Below are positions 44,644 through 52,612 of a DNA stretch of 64,000 nt, in pieces. Position 1 is the stretch's first letter. The number at the start of each line of letters is the position of its first letter. The stretch is from NCBI GenBank assembly GCA_049841275.1, contig JASGDN010000072.1:1-64000 (forward strand). The letters run 5' to 3'. The notes beneath the pieces are model-generated. The model had not been told where the DNA came from, did no database searches, and worked only from the letters and a program-made list of their open reading frames with translations. The position numbers and the translations under genes were made by a program. The DNA is from JASGDN01 sp049841275 (GTDB taxonomy: Bacteria; Chloroflexota; Chloroflexia; Thermomicrobiales; UBA6265).

Positions 44644-45708
44644 ATGAGCGAGCACATCGAACAGTCCCAGGGCAATGAGCCGTTCCGCGTCGGCATCATC
44701 GGCTGCGGGCGTCCCTGGAAATCCGACGGCGCCACCGGCTTCGGCATGTCCCATTGCCACGCCCTCGGCTACGAACGCTCCCCGGATGCGCGCATCGTCG
44801 CGCTCGCCGATCTCGTGCCCGAAAACGCCGAGGCCTTCCAGCAACAACATGGCGGCGACACCATCTACACCGATTACAAGGAGATGCTGGCGAAGGAGAA
44901 CCTCGACATCGTCTCCATCTGCACCTGGCCACACCTCCACGCCCGGATGGTGATCGACTGCGCCGAGGCTGGCGTGAAGGCCGTCCACTGCGAGAAACCG
45001 ATGGCCCCGACCTGGGGCGAGGCGAAACACATGGCCGCCGCCTGCGACGAGCGAGGCATCCAGCTTACCTTCAACCACCAGCGCCGGATGTCCCCCGAGT
45101 TCCGCCAGGCGCGCCAGATGCTGCGCGATGGCACGATCGGTGACCTCGTACGGCTGGAAGGCATGTGCGGCAACCTCTTCGACTGGGGCACGCACTGGTT
45201 CGACATGTTCTTCTTCTACAACGACGAGACGCCCGCCACCGCCGTGCTGGGACAGGTGGAGCCGACCGGCGGCGCGACGGTCTTCGGCGTCACGATGGAG
45301 GGACAGGGTATCAGCCAGATCCGGTTCGAGAACGACGTCATCGGCCTCCTCTCGACCAGCGCGGAACAGGGCTGGCCGCTCCTCACGCGCATCGTCGGCA
45401 CGGACGGCACGATCGAGGCCGCGCTCCGCACCGATCCCCTCCGCATCTTCACGCCGTCCTCCAACGGCTGGGAAACTGTCGCACTGGACGGCTCGAACTC
45501 GCTGCAGGACACCGTTGCCGCCGGGGTGGAGGACCTCGTAGCCTCCCTGAAGGCAGGCCGCGAACCAGAACTCTCGTCGCACAAGGTCATGCATGCCACC
45601 GAGCTGATCTTCGCAACGTACGAATCCGCTCGTCGTGGCCGCCGTGTCGACCTCCCGCTTGCCGTGGCCGACGCCACGATCTACGCCGAGACACCGGTGA
45701 CAGCCTGA
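44644..45708 (+). CDS. Gfo/Idh/MocA-family oxidoreductase
   Basis: 354 residues. Rossmann motif FRVGIIGCGRPW, EKP motif in VHCEKPMAPTWGEAKHM, and TFNHQRRMSPEFRQARQML, the usual sugar-binding helix of the family. AGGAGGA at about 44630-44636 supports the ATG at 44644. It is the last gene of the sugar cluster; a perfect dyad 9 bases after its stop marks the end of the unit before the ebo genes. Substrate unknown. Confidence 0.9.
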   Translation: MSEHIEQSQGNEPFRVGIIGCGRPWKSDGATGFGMSHCHALGYERSPDARIVALADLVPENAEAFQQQHGGDTIYTDYKEMLAKENLDIVSICTWPHLHARMVIDCAEAGVKAVHCEKPMAPTWGEAKHMAAACDERGIQLTFNHQRRMSPEFRQARQMLRDGTIGDLVRLEGMCGNLFDWGTHWFDMFFFYNDETPATAVLGQVEPTGGATVFGVTMEGQGISQIRFENDVIGLLSTSAEQGWPLLTRIVGTDGTIEAALRTDPLRIFTPSSNGWETVALDGSNSLQDTVAAGVEDLVASLKAGREPELSSHKVMHATELIFATYESARRGRRVDLPLAVADATIYAETPVTA

Positions 45709-45716
45709 TCCATCCC

Positions 45717-45750
45717 TCGCGACACCGATGCCGGGGCATCGGTGTCGCGA
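45717..45750. terminator. Perfect 16+16 dyad ending the sugar cluster
   Basis: TCGCGACACCGATGCC, two bases (GG), then its exact complement. It starts 8 bases after the oxidoreductase stop. No T-run. Confidence 0.65.
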
Positions 45751-45821
45751 CGTCATGGCCGCAGAATTGCTTCACCCGGATAATGATCGAGGCATCCGCT
45801 TGCGCACAATGCGCAGGTCGG

Positions 45822-45830
45822 TGCTATGAT
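45822..45830 (+). promoter_or_regulatory. Extended -10 promoter, ebo cluster
   Basis: TGCTATGAT is a TGnTATGAT extended -10 element. A weak TTGCGC sits 19 bases upstream (45800-45805), within a TGCGCA-CAA-TGCGCA repeat (45801-45815) that could be an operator. Confidence 0.45.
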
Positions 45831-46108
45831 GACGGCCCGGCGGAGGTCCATCATTCCGGATGAATCCTGCCGCGGCCACTCGTCTGGAGTGCGCTTCTCT
45901 CGATCCGACCGATCGCACCTCGCCGGCCGGGGAGCGTATCCGGTCCTGCTGGCGTTACCCTTGTCGGCGTGGCATTGAGCATTCACGGCGATCCCAGGGT
46001 CAGACACGATCCCGGTCGACCGGGCATTCTACTGCTGGAGCCACCTCCGTTGCAGGTCGCGCGATCGCCCATCGTTCGGGATCGCATATTCAGGGACAAG
46101 ATCGCACC

Positions 46109-47395
46109 GTGGAACCTGTCGTACCTGTGGCGCCGATCGTTCAGCGATTCGACGTCTCCTATACCTATCCCGTCCATTTCACAGACGATCTCTTCGCGTA
46201 CGCCAATCCCATCCTTCGCGATCTGCTCGTCGCCGCACCGAGTCGCGCATCCGCCAAGGTGCTGGTCGTCGTCGATGGCGGGGTGGCCGACGCGAATCCC
46301 GGCCTGATCGACGCAATAGCAGTCTATTTCGCCGATGTACGCACCACCGCGACGCTGGTCGAGCCGCCGATGACGATCGCCGGCGGCGAGGCCGTCAAGA
46401 ATACGCTCGCCGAGGCGGACCGCATCCAGGCCGCCATCGAACGACACGGCATCGATCGCCAATCGTTCGTGATCGCCATCGGCGGCGGCGCCCTGCTGGA
46501 CATGGCGGGATATGCGGCTGCCACTGCCCATCGCGGCGTCCGTCTCGTCCGGGTGCCAACTACTGTCCTCTCGCAGGACGATTCCGGCGTCGGCGTCAAG
46601 AACAGCGTAAACGCCTTCGGGAAGAAGAACTTCCTCGGCACCTTCGCGCCGCCCTACGCCGTCATCAACGACATGGCGCTGCTCGATCGCCTGCCGCAAC
46701 GGGAGTGGATCGGCGGCGTCTCCGAAGCCGTCAAGGTCTCGCTCCTGAAGGACGCGGCCTTCTTCGGCTTCCTGGAAGACAACGCGAGCCGGATCGTTGC
46801 CCGCGACCGCGAGACGATGCGCCGCGTCATCTACCGCTCGGCGGAGCTCCACCTTCAGCACATCGCCACCGCCGGCGACCCGTTCGAGTTCGGCTCCTCA
46901 CGGCCGCTCGATTTCGGGCACTGGTCGGCGCACAAGCTGGAACAGCTCTCGAACTACACCTGGCGGCACGGCGAGGCCGTCTCCATCGGCATCTCGCTCG
47001 ACAGCACGTACGCTTACCTGGCAGGAATGCTGGACGAAGCCGCCTGGCTACGGATCCTCGGCGTCTTCACGGCGCTCGGCCTGCCCACCTTTGCCCCGGA
47101 ATACGTCACCATGCGCGATGAGACGACCGGCAAACCGGCCGTGCTCGCCGGGCTGGACGAGTTCCGCGAGCATCTCGGCGGCCAGTTGACCATCATGCTG
47201 CTCCGCGACATCGGTGCGGGAGTCGAGGTCCACGAGATGGACGAGGCAACCATTCTGCGTGCCATCGACTTGCTGGCGGCACGAGCCACTGCACCAACCA
47301 CGACCGATTCGATTTCCGACGCTTCATCCAGGGAGGACCACGATGCCCGCGAACGACACGAAGAGCTGCCCGCTCTCCCAGCAACAGCTGATTGA
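46109..47395 (+). CDS. eboD: EboD-like sugar-phosphate cyclase (3-dehydroquinate synthase family)
   Basis: 428 residues. The dehydroquinate-synthase fold is clear: NAD-binding VIAIGGGALLDMAGYAAA, PTTVLSQDDSGVGVKNSVN, KNFLGTFAPP, and zinc ligands Glu in GGVSEAVKVSLLKD, His in LDFGHWSAHKLE and His in WRHGEAVSIG. It differs from AroB in several loops (DDSGVGVKN for the usual VDSSVGGKT) and lies among ebo genes, so EboD is the best call. It should cyclise a keto sugar phosphate whose identity is unknown. The start is GTG at 46109. Its 3' end overlaps the next gene by 53 bases, and that tail is probably unstructured. Confidence 0.85.
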   Translation: MEPVVPVAPIVQRFDVSYTYPVHFTDDLFAYANPILRDLLVAAPSRASAKVLVVVDGGVADANPGLIDAIAVYFADVRTTATLVEPPMTIAGGEAVKNTLAEADRIQAAIERHGIDRQSFVIAIGGGALLDMAGYAAATAHRGVRLVRVPTTVLSQDDSGVGVKNSVNAFGKKNFLGTFAPPYAVINDMALLDRLPQREWIGGVSEAVKVSLLKDAAFFGFLEDNASRIVARDRETMRRVIYRSAELHLQHIATAGDPFEFGSSRPLDFGHWSAHKLEQLSNYTWRHGEAVSIGISLDSTYAYLAGMLDEAAWLRILGVFTALGLPTFAPEYVTMRDETTGKPAVLAGLDEFREHLGGQLTIMLLRDIGAGVEVHEMDEATILRAIDLLAARATAPTTTDSISDASSREDHDARERHEELPALPATAD

Positions 47396-47642
47396 CGAAT
47401 ACTTCATGGAAGCGCGCACGCGCATCCTCGACATCGCGGCGTTCCTCGATCGCCTCGACCGCTCCGCGAGCACCGACGGCGCCGACGACTTCCGCATCGT
47501 CGCCATGCGCCGCGCGATGGAGGAACTGAACTCGGCGGTACCCGGCCGCATCGAGCGCGTGCTGCTGACCTTCAGCGACCAGAATACCGACCTCCTGGAC
47601 ACGCTCGACCGCAAGGCGGCCTACGGCGCGTCGATCCGTTAG
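47343..47642 (+). CDS. Small unknown protein in the ebo cluster (99 aa)
   Basis: A helical, acidic protein. The central part reads LIDEYFMEARTRILDIAAFL and then DRLDRS, followed by RAMEELNSAVPGRIERVLLTF and a C-terminal LLDTLDRKAAYGASIR. There is no membrane segment, cysteine pair or recognised family. GGGAGGA at 47331-47337 is an excellent ribosome site for the ATG at 47343. It overlaps eboD by 53 bases and ends 14 bases before eboB, so it is tightly built into the operon. It occupies the place where an EboA protein might be expected, but it is much shorter and I see no EboA similarity. Confidence 0.8.
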   Translation: MPANDTKSCPLSQQQLIDEYFMEARTRILDIAAFLDRLDRSASTDGADDFRIVAMRRAMEELNSAVPGRIERVLLTFSDQNTDLLDTLDRKAAYGASIR

Positions 47643-47656
47643 CAAGGGGCATCATC

Positions 47657-48493
47657 ATGGAATACATCGACCTTCACGCCCACATGATCTCGCGCACCAC
47701 CGACGACTACGAGAAGATGGCGCTCACCGGCTGCCTGGCCGTGACCGAGCCTGCCTTCTGGGCCGGCTACGACCGCCGCTCCGCCGATGTCTTCGCCGAC
47801 TACTTCGATCACATCACCGACTTCGAACCGAAGCGCGCCGCCCAGTACGGCATCCAGCACTACGCCTGGCTCTGCCTCAACCCGAAGGAGGGTGAGGATC
47901 GCGAGCTGACGAAGCAGGTGCTCGGCATCATCCCGGAGTTCCTGGACCGCTCGAACGTGCTCGGCATTGGTGAGATCGGCCTCAACCGCGTCACCCGCAA
48001 CGAGCTCGCAACCTTCAAGGACCACGTCGAACTCGCGCTGGAGCACAACCAGCTCATCCACATCCACACCCCGCACCTCGAGGACAAGTACAAGGGCACC
48101 AAGGTCATCGTCGAGACGCTGGCCGCCGATGGGCGCATCGACCCCTCCCGCGTGATGGTCGATCACGCCGAGGAGCACACGATGCCGATCATCCTCGACG
48201 CCGGGTTCTGGACGGGGGTCACGCTCTACCCGGTGACGAAGACCACGCCAGGCCGCGCGGTGGACATGTTCGAGCGCTACGGCACCGAGCGCATCTGCGT
48301 CGCCTCTGCCTGCGACTGGGGGCCAAGCGAGCCGGTCGCGATCCCGCACTTCGTGCTGGAGATGCGCCGCCGCGGCCACGACGAGGAAGAGATCCGCAAG
48401 ATCGTGTTGCAAAACCCGGCGACCTTCCTCGGGCAGTCGCCGAAGTTCCGCCTGGGCCATCTTGCAAAGCCGGTCGCCGTCGCCGCCGACTAA
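47657..48493 (+). CDS. eboB: EboB-like TatD-family metal-dependent hydrolase
   Basis: 278 residues of the TatD/amidohydrolase TIM barrel. Metal ligands are visible: HAH in YIDLHAHMIS, Glu in LGIGEIGLNR, His in IHIHTPH, His in MVDHAEEHT and Asp in SACDWGPSEP. TatD proteins are nucleases or esterases, but the EboB branch has a separate, unknown substrate. It starts 14 bases after the 99-residue gene and ends 8 bases before a strong hairpin, so it is probably the last gene of the first ebo transcript. Confidence 0.87.
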   Translation: MEYIDLHAHMISRTTDDYEKMALTGCLAVTEPAFWAGYDRRSADVFADYFDHITDFEPKRAAQYGIQHYAWLCLNPKEGEDRELTKQVLGIIPEFLDRSNVLGIGEIGLNRVTRNELATFKDHVELALEHNQLIHIHTPHLEDKYKGTKVIVETLAADGRIDPSRVMVDHAEEHTMPIILDAGFWTGVTLYPVTKTTPGRAVDMFERYGTERICVASACDWGPSEPVAIPHFVLEMRRRGHDEEEIRKIVLQNPATFLGQSPKFRLGHLAKPVAVAAD

Positions 48494-48500
48494 CGGAAAG

Positions 48501-48534
48501 CCCCGGAACGCGCTCATGCTGGCGCGTTCCGGGG
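48501..48534 (+). terminator. Terminator-like hairpin behind eboB
   Basis: Perfect 13-base arms CCCCGGAACGCGC/GCGCGTTCCGGGG with an 8-base loop, 8 bases after the stop. No T-run follows. Confidence 0.6.
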
Positions 48535-48548
48535 CGGTTGCGCGTCAC

Positions 48549-48603
48549 GTTGCGTAGATGCGGCCCTTGTGGCCGCCTTGAAGAGGGCGGGCATCTACGC
48601 AAC
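48549..48603. repeat. Nested hairpin repeat (three-way junction)
   Basis: Outer perfect 13-base arms GTTGCGTAGATGC/GCATCTACGCAAC enclose GGCC-CTTGT-GGCC (48562-48574) and a second small stem (about 48573-48590). REP/MITE-like. Confidence 0.6.
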
Positions 48604-48658
48604 GACAAGCTGGACGCCGGCTCGTAGCATGCAACCCGCCCACCCATTCAGCTCCCAT

Positions 48659-48695
48659 CCCATGTCATGGTGAGCGCAGCGAAGGATGACATGGG
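48659..48695. repeat. GTCATCCTGAGCG-family hairpin
   Basis: CCCATGTCAT/ATGACATGGG arms enclose GGTGAGCGCAGCGAAGG. It is related to the ends of the element at 43283-43465. Confidence 0.65.
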
Positions 48696-48882
48696 GTGGT
48701 GGTGAGTGCAGGAAGCGCATCACTCCTCATCCAGCATGGGCGGGGGAGATGCATGGGGAACCCGTCGAGCATCACCCGCCAACCGACCGCCTGAACACCA
48801 CGGCCCGCGGCCACGGAGGCCGATCCGACCCTGCCGTCACGCGCGACCGCCGCGCCATCGTCCCGTTCCAAGGAGCCAATCC

Positions 48883-50103
48883 GTGCGCGTCTCCATCGCA
48901 GGCCGCGACGCCGATCCCGTCCACCTCACCTACTGCCTGAACGTGTACCCAGGCATCACCTGGCCGGAGGTGCAGGCGAACATCGAACGGCACGTCCTCA
49001 AACACAAGCAACGCTTCTCGCCGGACAGGCCGTTCGGCGTCGGCCTGCGTCTCGCCGGTGAGGCGAGCAGCGAGATCCTGCGCGGCGACGAGCTCGTGAA
49101 ATTCCGCGACTACCTGGACGCGCACGGGCTCTACGTCTTCACCATGAACGGCTTCCCGTACGGTCCCTTCCACGGACAGGCGGTGAAGGCCGATGTCCAC
49201 GCCCCCGACTGGCGCGACGACGAACGGGTGGCCTATACCCTCCGCCTGATCCAGGCCCTCGCCGACCTCCTGCCGGATGGCATGGATGGCGGCATCTCGA
49301 CCAATCCGTTTGGCTACCTTCCCTTCATCGACACGGGCGACCGCGCGATGTGGCAGCTCTTCGTCGAGCGGATGGTCCTCATCGCCGAGCGGCTCTATCG
49401 CGTCCGCCAGGCAGATGGCAAGCTCATCCACCTCGACATCGAGCCGGAACCGGACGGTGTGCTCGGTGATTGTGGCGAACTGATCGCCTTCTACGAACAG
49501 TGGCTGCTACCGCTCGGCGTGCCGTTGCTGGCCGTCCGCCTCGGTCTGGACGACGATGCCGCCCGCGCGGTGATGCTGGAACACATCCGCGTCTGCTTCG
49601 ACACCTGCCACGTCGGTGTCAGCTACGAGGACCCGGCAACGATCCTCGCCCGGTTCGACGAGCTCGGCATCAAGGTCGGCAAGATCCAGGTCAGTTCCGC
49701 CCTGAAGCTCGATCTCGGTGAACCGGGTCAACGCGGGATGCTCGCGACCGAACTGGCCCAGTTCGACGAGCCGATCTACCTGCACCAGGTCATCCAGCGA
49801 AACACGGACGGCTCGCTCGTCCATTACCCGGACCTCCCGGAAGCACTACCGCATATCGACGAGCCGGAAGCCGAGGAATGGCGCATCCACTTCCATGTCC
49901 CCATCTTCGTGGACGCGTTCGAACATTTCGGCTCGACTCAGGACACCATCACCCAGACGCTCGACGTGCTGGCGAAGACGGGCTTCACCAATCATCTCGA
50001 AATCGAGACGTATACATGGGATGTCCTGCCCGCCGAACTGAAGCAGGACCTCGACGAGTCCGTCGCGCGTGAGTATCAGTGGGTGCTCGATGCGATCCGC
50101 TAG
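48883..50103 (+). CDS. eboE: EboE-like xylose-isomerase-type TIM-barrel protein
   Basis: 406 residues of the EboE family (sugar isomerase-like TIM barrel). The opening VHLTYCLNVYPGITWPEVQANIERHV is characteristic, as is LYVFTMNGFPYGPFHG. Later strands LIHLDIEPEPDG (Glu), RVCFDTCHVGVSYEDP (Asp/His), VGKIQVSSALKLD and NHLEIETYTWDVLP (Glu) supply the metal-binding positions. The start is GTG 48883 with AAGGAG at 48870-48875. EboC follows with little or no gap. The role of EboE in the ebo pathway is not biochemically known. Confidence 0.87.
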   Translation: MRVSIAGRDADPVHLTYCLNVYPGITWPEVQANIERHVLKHKQRFSPDRPFGVGLRLAGEASSEILRGDELVKFRDYLDAHGLYVFTMNGFPYGPFHGQAVKADVHAPDWRDDERVAYTLRLIQALADLLPDGMDGGISTNPFGYLPFIDTGDRAMWQLFVERMVLIAERLYRVRQADGKLIHLDIEPEPDGVLGDCGELIAFYEQWLLPLGVPLLAVRLGLDDDAARAVMLEHIRVCFDTCHVGVSYEDPATILARFDELGIKVGKIQVSSALKLDLGEPGQRGMLATELAQFDEPIYLHQVIQRNTDGSLVHYPDLPEALPHIDEPEAEEWRIHFHVPIFVDAFEHFGSTQDTITQTLDVLAKTGFTNHLEIETYTWDVLPAELKQDLDESVAREYQWVLDAIR

Positions 50104-50137
50104 CGCCCCCCGAACCACCGCACCCACCCAACCGGCG

Positions 50138-50992
50138 ATGTCAACGCTGCGCACGCATCTCTCCCTCGCGCGCATCTCGAACACACCGACCGTCGTCAGC
50201 AACGCCCTCGCCGGGGCGGCGCTGGCGACCTCGCTGGCGTTCGGATGGCCGATCGTGGCGTTATGTCTCGCGTCGGCCCTTTTCTACACGGCCGGGATGT
50301 ACCTGAACGACATCCTCGATGTGGAAATCGACCGCCAGCAACGGCCGGATCGGCCGCTGCCGTCCGGAGCTGTCTCCATGCCAATGGCGTGGGGTATCAC
50401 CGGCGGCATGTTCATCGTCGGCCTGGCGCTCGTCGCCACGACGAACTGGCATGCCGCTGTCGCGGCAGTTGCCCTGATCGCGGCCATCGCCGTCTACGAT
50501 GCCTGGCACAAGGGCAATCCCATCGGCCCGCTCTTCATGGGCGGTACCCGCGTACTCGTCTACGTGATGGCGTTCCTCGCCTTCAGTGGTCGTAGCGCGT
50601 GGACGACCGAGGCGACCCTTTGGTGCGCGGTGATGTTGCTTTACGTCGCCGCCCTGACGAGCATCGCCAAGATGGAGCGTGGCCCGGCGGGATTCCGCTA
50701 CTGGCCGGTCGTCAGCCTCTTCCTACCGCCAGTGCTCGCCATCTTCCGCGACTTCAGCCCCGGCGTGATCGTCCTCGCCGGTGTCATGGTCGGCTGGGCC
50801 GTCTACAGCCTGACGTTCGTCTACCAGCAACAGCCGCCCGCCTTCGGACGCGCCATCGCCAGCCTGATCGCCGGCATCTCCCTGCTCGACGCCCTGCTGC
50901 TGGCCACGCACGGCGAGTGGATCGCAGTCGGCATTGCGCTGATCGCCTTCGTCGCCACCAATGTCCTCCAGCGCTGGATTCGCGGAACGTAG
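50138..50992 (+). CDS. eboC: EboC-like UbiA-family prenyltransferase
   Basis: 284-residue membrane enzyme with about eight hydrophobic helices. The first Asp-rich motif, GMYLNDILDVEIDRQQRPDRP, is the canonical NDxxD of UbiA prenyltransferases. The second, less strict one is near AAIAVYDAWHKGNPIGPLFMG. It should transfer a prenyl group to an acceptor at the membrane, giving a lipid carrier or a quinone-like product. The start is uncertain: ATG 50138 is conservative, but ATG 50090, inside the end of eboE, would give a coupled, 16-residue longer protein. No strong ribosome site is seen for either. Confidence 0.87.
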   Translation: MSTLRTHLSLARISNTPTVVSNALAGAALATSLAFGWPIVALCLASALFYTAGMYLNDILDVEIDRQQRPDRPLPSGAVSMPMAWGITGGMFIVGLALVATTNWHAAVAAVALIAAIAVYDAWHKGNPIGPLFMGGTRVLVYVMAFLAFSGRSAWTTEATLWCAVMLLYVAALTSIAKMERGPAGFRYWPVVSLFLPPVLAIFRDFSPGVIVLAGVMVGWAVYSLTFVYQQQPPAFGRAIASLIAGISLLDALLLATHGEWIAVGIALIAFVATNVLQRWIRGT

Positions 50993-51043
50993 ACGATCGA
51001 AAGTTTCGCCATTCAAGAGGTTAGGGCGACCATCACCCATCCT

Positions 51044-51070
51044 GTCATCCTGACCACCACTCAGGACGAC
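51044..51070. repeat. GTCATCCTGA hairpin upstream of eboF
   Basis: GTCATCCTGA, 7 bases, TCAGGACGAC: 10-base arms with one mismatch, between eboC and eboF. It is related to the ends of the 43283-43465 element. It may be a processed repeat or weak terminator. Confidence 0.55.
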
Positions 51071-51146
51071 ATGCAGAAGGAAGCGCAGAACGCGGCGAAG
51101 CGCTCCCTGATATCCGTCGTATTGACTCGCGCAATCGGAGCATTCC

Positions 51147-52559
51147 ATGCAGAAAACCGTCGTCATCAACGTCGTCGGGCTCGTCCCGGCGCTCATCGGC
51201 GAATCCACCCCCCGGATCAAGGCCTGGAAGGACCGCGCCAGTCAGGCGTTTATCGACCCGGTGATCCCGGCCGTCACTGCCACCGCCCACTCGACCTACC
51301 TCACCGGCAAGACCCCGGCAGAGCACGGCGCGGTCGCGAACGGCTGGTACTTCCGCGATATGGCCGAGATCAAGTTCTGGCGACAATCCAACACGCTCGT
51401 CCAGGCTCCCAAGATCTGGGACATCGCGAAGCAGGAAGATCCGGATTTCACCTGCGTCAACATGTGCTGGTGGTTCAATATGAACTCCACCGTGGACTAC
51501 TTGGTGACGCCGCGCCCGATGTACCCCTCCGACGGCCGCAAGATCCCCGACTGCTACACCAAGCCGATCGACCTGCGCGACACGCTGCAAGCGGAGTTGG
51601 GACAGTTCCCGCTCTTCACCTTCTGGGGCGCCAACGCGAACATCACGTCCTCGAAGTGGATCGCCGACGCCTCGAAGATCGTCGACAAGCGGTACAACCC
51701 GACGCTCTCGCTGGTCTACCTGCCGCATCTCGATTACGGCCTGCAGAAATTCGGACCGGACCTCGCCGCGATGGACAAGGACCTCCGCGAGATCGACGAG
51801 GTGGCCGGGGACCTGATCGACTTCTACGAGGAACGCGGCGCGCACGTGATCCTCGTCTCGGAATACGGCATCGTCCCCGTCTCGCGCCAGGTCCACCTGA
51901 ACCGCATCTTCCGGCAGAAGGGCTGGCTCGCCTACCGCGAGGAACTGGGCCGCGACATGTTCGACCCCGGCCAGAGCAAGGTCTTCGCCGCCGCCGACCA
52001 CCAGATCGCGAACATCTACGTCCAGGATCCGGCAATGATCCCGGAGGTGAAGGGGCTGGTTGAATCGACGCCCGGCGTGGCGACGGTGCTCGACGAGGAT
52101 GGCAAGCGCGAATACCACCTCGACCACGAGCGGTCGGGTGAACTCGTAGCCCTGGCGGAACCGGATGCGTGGTTCACCTATTATTTCTGGCTGGACGATG
52201 CGAAGGCACCCGACTATGCGCGCACCGTCGACATTCACCAGAAGCCCGGCTACGACCCGGCGGAACTCTTCTTCGATCCCGAGGACAAGTTCGTGAAGGC
52301 GAAAGCCGGCCTCTCCCTGCTGAAGAAGAAAGCCGGCCTCCGCTCATTGCTCGAAGTGGTGCCACTGGATGGGAAGTACGTAAAAGGCTCTCACGGCCTG
52401 AAGACGGCCCCGGAGGACGGCCCGATCATCCTGACGAAGCAAGCTGACCTGCTGCCCGCCGGAACGATCGAGGCGACCGATGTCTTCGACGTCATCCTCG
52501 CCCATCTGCGCGGTGGTGCTGATAGCGGTAGTGGCGAGGACGGCGTCACCACCGCCTGA
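51147..52559 (+). CDS. eboF: EboF-like alkaline-phosphatase-fold (nucleotide pyrophosphatase-type) protein
   Basis: 470 residues of the type I phosphodiesterase/nucleotide pyrophosphatase fold. The nucleophile region PAVTATAHSTYLTGKTPAEHG (Thr at about 44) and the LVYLPHLDYGLQKFGP metal segment are clear, and HQKPGYDPAEL supplies the last His. Two usual metal ligands differ: the first strand has VVINVVGL where the superfamily has an Asp before Gly-Leu, and the usual SDHG is SEYGI. These may be normal for EboF but imply an altered metal centre. No signal peptide, so cytoplasmic. Separated from eboC by 154 bases with a hairpin. Confidence 0.84.
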   Translation: MQKTVVINVVGLVPALIGESTPRIKAWKDRASQAFIDPVIPAVTATAHSTYLTGKTPAEHGAVANGWYFRDMAEIKFWRQSNTLVQAPKIWDIAKQEDPDFTCVNMCWWFNMNSTVDYLVTPRPMYPSDGRKIPDCYTKPIDLRDTLQAELGQFPLFTFWGANANITSSKWIADASKIVDKRYNPTLSLVYLPHLDYGLQKFGPDLAAMDKDLREIDEVAGDLIDFYEERGAHVILVSEYGIVPVSRQVHLNRIFRQKGWLAYREELGRDMFDPGQSKVFAAADHQIANIYVQDPAMIPEVKGLVESTPGVATVLDEDGKREYHLDHERSGELVALAEPDAWFTYYFWLDDAKAPDYARTVDIHQKPGYDPAELFFDPEDKFVKAKAGLSLLKKKAGLRSLLEVVPLDGKYVKGSHGLKTAPEDGPIILTKQADLLPAGTIEATDVFDVILAHLRGGADSGSGEDGVTTA

Positions 52560-52568
52560 CCGTGCCAA

Positions 52569-52604
52569 CGAGGGGGCCGGGATCGGGCGATCCCGGCCCC
52601 CTCG
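52569..52604. terminator. Bidirectional dyad between eboF and the GMC gene
   Basis: Perfect 17-base arms (CGAGGGGGCCGGGATCG and complement) with a 2-base centre. It is 9 bases after the eboF stop and 8 bases beyond the end of the GMC gene on the other strand, so it can serve both. No clear T-run. Confidence 0.65.
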
Positions 52605-52612
52605 CGTGCCCT

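Larger units (their letters stand above)
45709..46108. other. Leader and promoter region of the ebo cluster
   Basis: 400 bases holding the dyad at 45717-45750 and an extended -10 promoter near 45822-45830. An in-frame ATG at 45860 would add 83 residues to the first ebo gene, but that stretch is Arg/Ser-rich and unlike any protein domain. It is treated as leader. Confidence 0.5.
48494..48882. other. Gap inside the ebo cluster with three structured repeats
   Basis: 389 bases containing the hairpin at 48501-48534, the nested dyad at 48549-48603 and the GTCAT-family hairpin at 48659-48695. A coding frame runs through part of it from 48706, but its composition is not protein-like; the eboE start is at 48883. 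Confidence 0.6.

Noticed and set aside
45860..46108. Possible N-terminal extension of EboD from ATG 45860
   Set aside because: The 83 extra residues are Arg/Ser-rich and not protein-like, and family homology begins after GTG 46109.
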